The position numbers and the translations under genes were made by a program. Of a stretch of 33,164 nt of DNA, positions 7,800-18,000 are shown in pieces. The notes beneath the pieces are model-generated. The model was given only the letters and a program-made list of their open reading frames with translations. It did not search any database and was not told where the DNA came from. The stretch covers positions 1 through 33,164 of the forward strand of contig JAJPZE010000055.1 in the NCBI GenBank assembly GCA_021204565.1, read 5' to 3'. The stretch comes from Prevotella sp. (GTDB lineage Bacteria; Bacteroidota; Bacteroidia; Bacteroidales; Bacteroidaceae). Every line of letters starts with the position of its first letter. Positions within the stretch are counted from its first letter, which is position 1.

Positions 7800-8545
7800 T
7801 ACTGTGCCTGTGCCGCGAGGGCGAAGATGTCGTTTGCAGGTTGGCGGTTGCGCACAGGCGTGTTCGCTCCCGATGCCGGTCGGGGTATGCCGTCGCCTTT
7901 CGCTTGCCGCAACCGCTCGGTAATCTTCGCGTTGCGTCCCGCCACTTCGCCCTCACGCTGCGCTTGCGCCACATCGTCGTCGTGGTTCACCGCCTTAAAC
8001 ACCATCTGCAACGTCTCAGGAGTAATCTTGCCCAACACGCCGTCCTTAATGATAGTGATGATGGTTGTCATCCCCTCGTTCACTTCGTCGTCCGACAAGC
8101 CCTCTTGCTGTTGCAACGCATTGATGTCCTCTATCGACTTCTTGAGGTTCTTGGCGTACTGCTCTTCAAGCTTCTTGCCTTCCGTTACGCGCTCCAAGTA
8201 CTCTTTGTTCGCCGCCTCTATCTCTTTAAGCCTCTCCGGGTCGTCGATAGCGTCCTTTATCTCCATACCGTATTGGCGGACTAACTCCACCGACGGGTCG
8301 CCGCCGTGCCGCCATTTGTCAAGGAACATCGCGCTTCGCGGGTCGGCATCCATCATATCCACCAACCCCTGCTCGCGGTCTTTATACCCCTTTTCGCGCT
8401 CCGCCCAGTCGGCACGCTCCTTATCCGCCGCGTCGTAGTCGTCGTTTACCGCGCCGTAGATTTCCTCGTCGTCGTCAAATGATTTGTCGGGGTACTTGCC
8501 CCGCAAGCGTTCCTGCAACGCCTCGCGTTTTGTCTTTACTGCCAT
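7799..8545 (-). CDS. Putative scaffolding protein
   Basis: This is a 248-residue, highly charged and mostly helical protein. It has acidic and basic stretches throughout (DDDEEIYGAVNDDYDAADKERADW; long helices to about 200) and a Gln/Ala/Asn-rich tail (NRQPANDIFALAAQAQ). This is the composition usual for phage scaffolds, which line the inside of the procapsid and leave during maturation. The gene is the first of the capsid operon, with its own late promoter (8623-8581) and a CAGTAAAGTA leader. It is translationally coupled to the next gene. No protease motif was seen. The call rests on composition and position. Confidence 0.6.
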   Translation of the reverse strand: MAVKTKREALQERLRGKYPDKSFDDDEEIYGAVNDDYDAADKERADWAEREKGYKDREQGLVDMMDADPRSAMFLDKWRHGGDPSVELVRQYGMEIKDAIDDPERLKEIEAANKEYLERVTEGKKLEEQYAKNLKKSIEDINALQQQEGLSDDEVNEGMTTIITIIKDGVLGKITPETLQMVFKAVNHDDDVAQAQREGEVAGRNAKITERLRQAKGDGIPRPASGANTPVRNRQPANDIFALAAQAQ

Positions 8546-8580
8546 ATAAAAGATGTACTTTACTGCCTTAATGTTTGCCG

Positions 8581-8623
8581 CAAATTTAATACGTGCCGCT
8601 ATGCATAATGTGTTATCCGTTAA
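8581..8623 (-). promoter_or_regulatory. Late promoter of the scaffold-capsid operon
   Basis: On the minus strand this reads TTAACGGATAAC (8623-8612), 23 bases, then TAAATTTGC with the -7 box at 8588-8581. The scaffold ATG follows 35 bases after the box. There is no TTTG at -33. The same element with the same spacing occurs at two other late starts. Confidence 0.8.
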
Positions 8624-8651
8624 TAAAGTGCGCCCTTATATGCTTATTATG

Positions 8652-8694
8652 TTAACGGATAACCCTTTTTGCCGCACAAGACGCATTATTTTTG
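8652..8694 (+). promoter_or_regulatory. Late promoter of the 98-residue gene
   Basis: On the plus strand this reads TTAACGGATAAC (8652-8663), 23 bases, then TATTTTTGC with the box at 8687-8694. It is head-to-head with the scaffold promoter, so the two 12-base motifs form an inverted pair 28 bases apart. The start codon at 8718 follows 23 bases after the box. Confidence 0.8.
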
Positions 8695-8717
8695 CGGCGA
8701 AAAGAAAAGAAACGCTT

Positions 8718-9014
8718 ATGATAAACAAGAAGAGTCCGACCAAACGGTTCATATCCGAATACATACAACGCGAATTGCAGGGGCAGGTGGTGGGGTACTT
8801 CGCCACGCAATTCAAAGACGACTTTAAAGCCCTTGACCCGAAAGAACGCATCGATACGATGATACGTCTCGCACCTTACGTATATGCACGTTTGGAAGCG
8901 ACGAAGATGAGTGCCGACCGGGCGGACACCCCCACAACGGCAGAGAAGAAAAACTACCTGCGCGAGCAATCACTCCTCTACGAGAACAAGACGCAAGACG
9001 GCATCGCTTCCTAA
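8718..9014 (+). CDS. 98-residue late helical protein, function unknown
   Basis: The start was placed at ATG 8718 (MINKKSPTKRFISEYI) because the late promoter box ends at 8694; the frame is open further upstream but that part covers the promoter. The protein is basic at the N-terminus and helical, with LDPKERIDTMIRLAPYVYARLEA in the middle. That pattern reminds me of short packaging-associated proteins of Bacteroidetes phages, so it is an alternative small-terminase candidate, but I cannot confirm this. It is the only plus-strand gene in the late region, with its own promoter and terminator, and is convergent with the giant gene. Confidence 0.7.
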   Translation: MINKKSPTKRFISEYIQRELQGQVVGYFATQFKDDFKALDPKERIDTMIRLAPYVYARLEATKMSADRADTPTTAEKKNYLREQSLLYENKTQDGIAS

Positions 9015-9037
9015 AAACTTACTTCTTCCATACTGTT

Positions 9038-9075
9038 AGCCCCCGCCACGTGATTAACGCGCGACGGGGGCTTTA
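9038..9075 (+). terminator. Terminator of the 98-residue gene, facing the giant gene
   Basis: AGCCCCCG (9038-9045) pairs with CGGGGGCT (9065-9072) and is followed by TTATTATAAT on the plus strand. It lies between two convergent genes and may also slow minus-strand transcripts leaving the giant gene. Confidence 0.75.
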
Positions 9076-9097
9076 TTATAATATCAAGCAACGGCTA

Positions 9098-12000
9098 TCA
9101 TTTCTCTTTCCCGATAGCGTCCATCCGCTCGACAAGCTCGCGTTGCAACTCCGTCTGCTCGCGTTGCAAATCCTTGCGGTCTTCATCGTCTGCCGCCTCT
9201 TTCAGCTCTTTCTTTATGTCGTTCAGCATGCGCTCGTACACATCCCTATACCGCTCATAGCGTTTGTATTCGGGGCTGTTGTAAAGATAATTCAGCTTCT
9301 CCGCATATTTCACCGGGTCGGCATCGTTCGCCTTCTCGTATTTCCTTACCGTCTTTGCCGTGTTGTCAAACTCGTTCATATAATCATAAAAGCGGTTCGT
9401 TACGGCGCGGTCGGCGGTGCTTTCGTCGGCGGTTGCATTGAAACGGTTCGCCAACGGCAAGTAACGCGCGTTCATCTCCTTGTCGCCCCAAATAACGTTC
9501 GCGAGGTTGTCAATTTGTTTGGCTAACGGCATAAACGGCACATACGAGTCGAGCAACGTCTCCCATACGGCGGGGTTCGTCCATTTGCCCGTCGGGTTGA
9601 GGAAGCCTTTCTCCGCTTTCCCCTTTATCCCGACAACGTTGTCCCCGCCCGTCGCCTCATTGAGCCAAGCGGAAAAGCGTACAAGCTCCTTGTTGGTATA
9701 AGAATACGCCTTTGTCCATTCCGGCATATCCTTATTGTACTGCGTGTCCTTGTATATCGGCGTGCCGAGATAGTTCGTGTTCTGCGCAATCTGATACAAT
9801 GGTTGCCCCGCAGACGGGACTAACGACATCAGCGGGTCGAAGTCGCCCGGCTTCTGCCCCTGCATAAAGTCAAGCGGCGACAACTCCATAAACATATCGA
9901 GGAGCTGCGTCGGGTCTATCTTCTGCCCCGTAGCTATCGCCGTGCCTATCATCTCCCCCAATCCGTACATGGGTACGAACTCGTGCGGTAACGGGTCTTT
10001 GAGCCACGTACCGTCTCCCGCCCGCGTGATGAAGTTCCAACGGCGCGTGTGTTCGGGAATGTCGAAATAATCCGCTATCCTCTTGTCGTCATCATCATCG
10101 CCACCGCCGCCACCGAACATCGCTGCCGCCATCGCCCTGACCAATGCCGCCGCTATTGCAAGCAAACTTCCGCGAAGCACGCCTTTCGCCATACCCGTTG
10201 CCGCAAGCGTACCCGCCAATGCCGCCGCCTTGCGGGGATTGCGCGCACTATAACGCGCGAGGTTAGCCACGCCCTGCACGCGCGCATTCCAGAAGATATA
10301 CAACGCTCTGCCCGCGCCGGAGACAAAAGCCGCCATATTCCCCGCCCACGTCTGTCCCGTAGCACTAAGGAACTTATCGCCCGCGCCCTTGCGGTTGAAG
10401 TTCACGCTCGCTTCTTTCGCGTCCCAGATAGCGCGCCCTATCGTTCGCCCGCGCTCCCGCGACGTGGCGTATGCCGCAAAACGCATACTCATCTCCGCCG
10501 CTCTGCCCATCTCGCCCGCAATCTCCATCGCGTCCTGTATCTGTTCGCGCGACAGCAGACGGCTCTTGCGTGCCTTGTCAAAGGCGCGTTTCTTTATCTC
10601 CTCTATATCCATCATACGCGCGTACCCCGTCTCGCCGCCGTTGAGCATAAACTCCTTAAACAACCGGTGGGAGTGCTTGCTGTCGTCCAATACGCCGCGA
10701 CGGTACATATCTATCAGGCGCACCATTGCCGGCGGGAAGTACTTCGCCGAGTTCACCGCAAACCGTTCGGCGTACTGCGGACTCTCTTTCACCCACATCA
10801 TAGCGTTGGCGTATTTAAGGTCGCGCATATAGTTGGATACCATAAAGTCGGGGTTCAGAGTGGTGTATATCGCGCTTATCGCCCTGTTTAGTCTCCCCGT
10901 GAAGTTGAATACCGACGAAATGAAACCCGTTGTTTGGCTGTCGGGGTTAGTGCGTCCGTTCACCGCCATTGCCGCACGCGGGTTGCCGTTGACGGTTATC
11001 ATTATCGGCTTGCCGCCGGAATAAACCAACACCTGATGCTGACGCGCGTCTTTCTTATTCACCACGCGGTACGGTATGTCTTTCGCTTGCGCCGCGTTCT
11101 TGTAATGGAACGGGTCGCTCTTCGCCAATCGCTCCATTGTCTCGTTGAACGCCTTCACCGTCTGCGCAGCTTCCTCGCCCGTCGCGTCATCGGGGATGTC
11201 GGGGAACTGCACCTCCCACACGCCCGTCGCGTCATCGTATTTCAACCATACCTTATTCACGCTTATAAGGTCGCTCGGTCGGTTCATCACAAAGTTATAG
11301 AACGGTATTTTGACGAGGCGGTTGCGGTTGCCCTCTATTATTGCCGTCTCCGCCATCTGCTCCATATTGGCAAAGGGGTTGTCGGCTTTGCTCTTCCGTC
11401 CTTTCGCTTTCTTCATTGGCGAGTTATAGGCGTTGGATATGCCGGGCAGATATGCGTACTTCTCTTCCGCCGTCGTCTCGTCGAAGCCGCGCAAAGGAAT
11501 GTAATTCTCATACATTGCCGCTATCTCGTCCGCTTTCTCCCGGCTTAACATCCCGCACCCTACCATCTTGTCGAGTATCGCCTTGTTCGCCGCTTTGGTG
11601 CGCTCCCATAGGTCGGTCGTGTCGTGCGCCGCCTCATAATCGCTCACCATCGTCCGCGCTTTGGCTTCCGCAGCGGATACGTCCTCTTCGCCGGTAAGTC
11701 CCGTCAAGCCCGCATAGTCGCGCTTACGTGCCTCCTCCCGGAAATCATCCAACGTCTTTTCCCCGTTCGGGTTCGCCGCTATGTATTCGTCGTACTTCCT
11801 TTGCGCATCGCGCTCCGCCATTAAAGCGTTACGCTCCAAGCCGTGCTTCGCCATCATATAATCGATAAGCTCCTCACGCTCTTTCTCGTTATGCGCTAAG
11901 GTATATACCGCACGGTATAACGGACGGAACACGATACGCCGCATAGCGTTTATCTCCGCCTCGTTCACGCTCGACAAACGGTTCTCGCCCAAGTACGGGT

Positions 12001-15000
12001 TCTCATTGTCCGGCACGTCCTCTATATGCTCGAACTCCTTGCCGTATATCGACTTCATCGCCTCTGCTAAGGACGCGGTGTAATCATACACCGCCTCGCG
12101 CGCCTGATACATCCCGCTCGCCACTACACGCTCGTACCGCTGACGCGCCGTCTCCTGCCTGTCCTTACGGCGGAAACGCGTCTGTTCGTCTTCTTTGTCC
12201 GTGTCGTGGTCGAGCGAGTTGAACGTATCCTCTTCGTTAAGCAATTCTTGCTCCTTTTCGCGCATACGCTCCAAACGCTCGCTCTTCGCCATATCTTCGG
12301 CACGCTCCAATACGCTCCCCTCTTTGAGTTTCTTCTCGCTCCGCCATAACAGATACTGTACGTCGCGGGGCGACAAATCCAAACGGAAACCGAGCTTGCG
12401 CAACGCCTCGCGCACCGCGCTGACTACCCGTCCCCACCACGTGGGGAGATTGTCATCCTCCGCCGTCTCCGCTAAATACTCGTCCGTCGCTATGTCTATA
12501 CGCCCGTTATATTTCTCTTTCGCTTCGGCACGCAACCGCTCCCGTATGTCTTCGGGCAACAAACCGAATATGTTCTCCATCGCCTTGCGGAAGTTCTTCT
12601 CGCCGAACAACGCCCGCAAACCCTTATGCCCTTTCAGCTCGTGCAACACCGTCCGCGCCGCGTCATCCGCATCGGTAACGTTCGGCATATAGATATATAC
12701 CTTGCCCGTCTTAGGGTCGTACCAACCCTTTACCGTGTTCTTCCCTCTCCGGCGGTCGCCCTCTATGCGCCGCCGCGCCGCCGCGTTCGTTACCTCGTCG
12801 AACGAGCCCACCGTCTCCACCTTGCTGCCCAAACGCTCTTCCAATCCGTGAATAACCTGCGACACCGCCGACGCCACACTGCCCGGAGATGCCGGCTCTT
12901 CCGCTTCTTCCTCTTCACTATCTTCTATGCGGTAAGAGTTATCGTCATCGCCTGCGTCATCATCGTCTTCCTCCGCACGTCTGATATCGTTAATATCCAC
13001 GCCTTGTATACCGGCATCCATTTCCGCGTACTTCTTCTCCTTTTCTTCCAGCTCCGTCTTCATCTTCTTTGTGTAATCATCAAGGCGTTTCTTGGCTTCG
13101 GCGAGTTTGTCGGCATCTTCAAATGGTTTCCCCTCGCGCTGTTTCAATGTAGCCAAGTCTTTCTTGACGGTTTCCAGACGGTCGGCATACGTCTGTTGCT
13201 CCCCACGCAACCTCTTGCCCGTCATCACGTTATCGAGGATGTCCTCTATCGCGCCTTTCACGAAGCCCCGACTGCCGGGATTAAAGTCCTTTATCGCCAA
13301 TTCGGGGCAGGAATACGTTACGACGCGCGTAACAACCGTTTGCAAGCTGTTGTCTTTGTAGCCCGTTGTTTTCTTAATACGTGTGTTTATCTCAAAGTCA
13401 AAGCCCCCGATATTAACCCGTATCGTTTCCTTCCTCTCGCGGTCTCCGTACGAACGGCGTATTTCATCGACTATTCCATTTATCTTTTCGTTGTAGCTCT
13501 TGAAGAAATCGCCCGCTTTTTTCCCTCCGGGAGTTACCTTTTGCCCGTCGATTGTTATCTCGCCCGTTTTGTCTTTGCCGTCAACGGCTTTCAGCGCATC
13601 GGACAGCTCCGCAAGGCGTTTCTCGCAAGCGGCTATTGCCCGCTCCTGTTTGGGAATGCTGTTGTGAACGTATATCTGGTCGTTCTCGTGCGCCCTGCGT
13701 TTCGCTTCATATTTCGTTACGTCGCGTTCCGCCTGATTCTTCAACATGGCGTACTCGCTGCCCGACAGTTGCGCTACGGTGTCGCCGAACACATCCTCGT
13801 CCTCTTCCATTACGCGGTTCTCCATAGCGTTCTTCAACAGCTCTTTGCCCCTCATAATGCTTTCAGCGATTGCACCTTTCGTCTTTAACCGTTGGTAGGC
13901 GGTAACGTCAAGAGAATCTTCCATACCGAAACGCAGCACACGTACCGGTATGCCCCACTTCTTATGCAGGTTGCCTTGCCGGAGAATACGCCCGTTGCGC
14001 TGAGTGTAGTCCATCGGTCGGTTCGGAGCGTCCATATGGATAAGCGTGTGTAACCGTTCCTGCATATTCACGCCCGTACCCAATGTCGCCGTACTGCCCA
14101 AGACGACACGTATTTGACCGGCGTTCACCTTTTCGAATATATCCGTCTTCTTCTCCGGTGTCAAACCGGAGCGAATTACTGCCACTTGCTCCGCCGGCAC
14201 ACCCGCATCAATCAACTTGCGCCGTATATCTTCGTACAGATTAAACCCGCTGCTTTTGTTCTGATAGTTATCGGCGAATACCGCCACCGTACCTTGATAC
14301 GCTTTCGAGTCTTCCAGACTACGCAAAATCTGCCTTACCGCCTCGTTCGTTTTGCTGTCCGGCTCGTCAGGAGCGTCATCGAGTACCAAGCGGGTGTCTA
14401 TCGCGGCGGCTTTCGCTATGCCGTACATCACCAGCGGAATGTGGCTGTTTTTTTTCTTCTCATCTCTCGACATATGCTCGAACGCCGCCAGTTGCTCACG
14501 GACGGTTTTCATCACACTGCGGAACGATGGAGTCTGTTTAACGTAGATGTCGGTCGCCTTACCGCCCTCCATTTCCGGGATTTGCTCTTGCAGGTCGGGG
14601 ATGTCCCGCGACAGCACGGTATCCGCAATCTCACTCCATATACGCACCAGCTCCGGCAAGTTGAAATAACCTGCGAAACGGTTATTTTCCTTAAACGCCC
14701 CCGACGTAGTGAACTCTAACATCTGTTGTATGCTGCCGAAATTGCGCACAAAGTCGTCGAAGTATTGAATACTGTACTCTTTCATCGTATTGGCGGGGAG
14801 CAGGTAGCGCATAAACGTCCATATCTCCGCCGCAGTGTTGCTTATCGGCGTGCCGGTAGAGAAGATAACATTCTTGCCCGACGACCTGTCCATCACCGCT
14901 TGACATTTAAGATACAATCCCTGCGCTTTCTTGGAGAACGACGAGTCAACACCTCTCACGCCGCGTTGCATAGCGGTGGCGAAACCCAAGTGTTTGTATT

Positions 15001-18000
15001 CGTGCGCCTCGTCAATAAGAAGAGCATCGATGCCCATATCGTCGAAGTCGGCTACGTCATCCACCTTGCGGTCGAGCATCCGCCGCGCCGCCACTTCCGC
15101 ATTCCCGCGCGTCTTGGCTTCACGCTTGGCATCGGTCTTTTTTTTCTTCTTCTTCTGTTCCGCGTCAAAGTCCTTCCGTCCTGCCTTGCTCAGAATATCA
15201 ATCTCCTTCAATACCGACTTTTCTATCCGCGCTATATCCCGCTTGTCCATTTTCGCCGCGCGCATCATTTCCATGACGTGCACGGCTTCTTCAATCTTGC
15301 TCTGTATATAGTCTTGTTGGCGTTTCTCGCTGTCGGGAATGGTGTTGAATACGCTTTGGGGGATTATTATCAGATCCCAATCGTTATATTTTATCTTGGC
15401 ATAAAATGCTTTGCGTTTCTCTTCGGAGTTGTTGCCTTTGTCAAGCGTCAGAATTTTTGCATTAGGGTATAGGCGTTTCGCGCTCTCTACAATCTGCCCC
15501 GTTGTGGCGTTCTGTACAACGAGCATAGGTTTGCGGGCAGTACCAAGACGACGCATCTCCATTGCCGCAGATATAAGCGTGAATGTCTTGCCACTGCCCA
15601 CCTCGTGAGCCAATAAAGTGTTGCGCATCGTACAGCGTATCGCCGCCGCCGCCTGATGGGGACGCAGTTTCACCGCGTGCGATGCACCGTCAAAATGTTC
15701 CGGCGCAAACTCCGCCGGCGTTTCTTCCGGAACATAATTGTTGAAACTATCGTTATACCGCCGCTCCATCGCCTTTGCCATGTCGGGGTCCGTTAGCATC
15801 TTTTGTCGCGCCCACTCCTTAAAGCTGTCTCTAATTTCTTCAATGCGGGAGGCGCATTCGGCGGTGGCGGTCGGGTCGAAGAATGTAAAACCTTTTGTTG
15901 CCTTCGAAACGGTAATGGTCTTGTTCTGCATTGCGGCGGCTATCAGCTCCGTACCATATATAACCTTATCGCACATCTCGCTCCTTACGGCAAGTTGCCG
16001 GTTCTTTTCCGTCGCTATGGCAAGCGGACGGCGGGAGCCCCTGTTATTATAATCGGATGTTGGGTAGACTATCCACGTGCCTCCGGCATTATACACCTCT
16101 ACGTCAATATCGGTTTTTTCCTTAAAGAAGTCAACGTATAGTTGCGGGTCAATATACGATGAGCCAAGCGAAAACTCTATCAGATGAGCGGGAATGTCCG
16201 GCGGGATGACTTTTTGCAACTCTCGTATGTTCTTATCATAGCGACCGTCCTCGTTGTTCTCCCGTGCCTGTCGCAACTTCTCCCGTACGTTGCCGCTCAG
16301 GTATCGAAAGCCAACCTCTACCTCCCTGCTGACGGGGTCCTCGAAACCAAGACCGCTGTCCAAAATCGCGGACTTAACGGCTTCTTCACTTTTGCCTAAA
16401 TGGTCGGCAATATAAGGCAGGTCTATGCGCCCGAACTTATAAATGCTTGTTATAACACCCTCGCGCTCGTATTTCGGTTTGGGGTTGCTTGCCTTCTCTA
16501 CAACGCGCTTGGTGAATATATCTCCTTTCGTAAACGTCTGCAAGCGGTTGCCGTCTTTATCGTTGTATTCTTTCAACGACTCCAATGCCGCAACAGACGA
16601 ATAATCTATGTCGTCCTTCAAGAATGATATTGCCGGGTTCTTTTGGAAATGACCATAGGTATCAACAAATTCATCATACGCGGCGTTGAGCTTGTCGAGC
16701 AACGGTTGCAACCCTTTGTCATCCGCGTGTTCCGCCTGATACGCCAATACGTCATCAACCGCTTTCTTTATCGCCGCATAAGCCTCAAAACACTCTCTCT
16801 TTGTGTGTCCCTTTACTTTGTTGGCGTTCGCTTGAAGCGGTATTGCCACGCCCAAAGACGCAATACACAACTCGCCCTTGTCGTTGACAAACATACTGCC
16901 TTCTCTTACGCCCTTGCCCAACTCTTCGTAAACGGCAGACGCGGCTTCTTCCGTATCCGCCGCCGCAAGAGTGCCGAGCTCCATATTAGAGAAAGACGCC
17001 GCCCACTTTTTAAGAAGTTCTTCCTGCGATATTCCCTTTTCGGGATATAGCCCTTTGCTCGCCGGGCGGTAAGTGTCCCCTTTCTCCACACCAAAGTACA
17101 TTTTGCCGCCCATATTCTCCGGGTGAGAAGCGAAGTAGCTGTTGTATGTCAGTTGCAGGGGGCGCGTCTTCGTCTCCACTTTCCCTCTGCTGTCCGTTTC
17201 CTCATACTCATACACCACCGTCCGCTCGGATATTGTGCCGTTTACGTCAATCGCCGCAGGAGACTTCTGCCTGTTCGTTCGTTTGCGGACAACAATAATG
17301 TCGCTCGTTGCCGACGTGCCGCCGAACGTCTTGTTGTTCATCCTAAACGCACCGATAAAGTCTGCATTACCCTCGCTCGTTACCCATTTCCGAAGCGCCA
17401 CCGAGTTGTCGAGAGTGCCGCTTGACGTAATGAAGATGCCGATGCCGCCGTCGCGCAACTTGCGTATGTTCTTCGCTATGCAGAAGTCGTGGATGTTGCC
17501 GAAGCGGGTCGACAAATCTTTATCGCCCGAATCATCAAACACGTGAAGTCCCGTAACGAACGGCACATTGGTGATTGCAAGGTCAACGCTCCCGTTACGC
17601 ACCCGCGTATTTTGGAAACCTTGTATGTTTACCGTAGCGTCGGGATAAAGCAATGACAATATCTGCCCTGCGGTCGGGTCAATCTCCACCGCCTGAATAT
17701 TGCTGTTCCCGCTAATCTCCGACGGCATCAAACCTAAAATATTGCCTATGCCCGCGCTTCCTTCAAGAATATTGCCGCCCTTAAAACCTAATGCCTTTGC
17801 AACATCCCACATCGCATCAATAACGCTCGCGGGGGTGTAATACGCGCTGTTGATGCTCATTGCCGCCGCCTCAAAGCCGTCATCGCCGAGCAACTCTTTT
17901 AACTCATCACGATAGGGGTTCTTCGCCTCCATCCAACCGGGCTCTTTGAACGCCTTGCCCAAGCCGCCCCAACCGCTGAACTTACGCAGTACAGCCATCT

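Noticed and set aside
8553..8717. Upstream extension of the 98-residue gene to an ATG at 8553
   Set aside because: The extension would run through both late promoters and the inverted motif pair; the promoter box ends at 8694, so translation must start downstream, at 8718.
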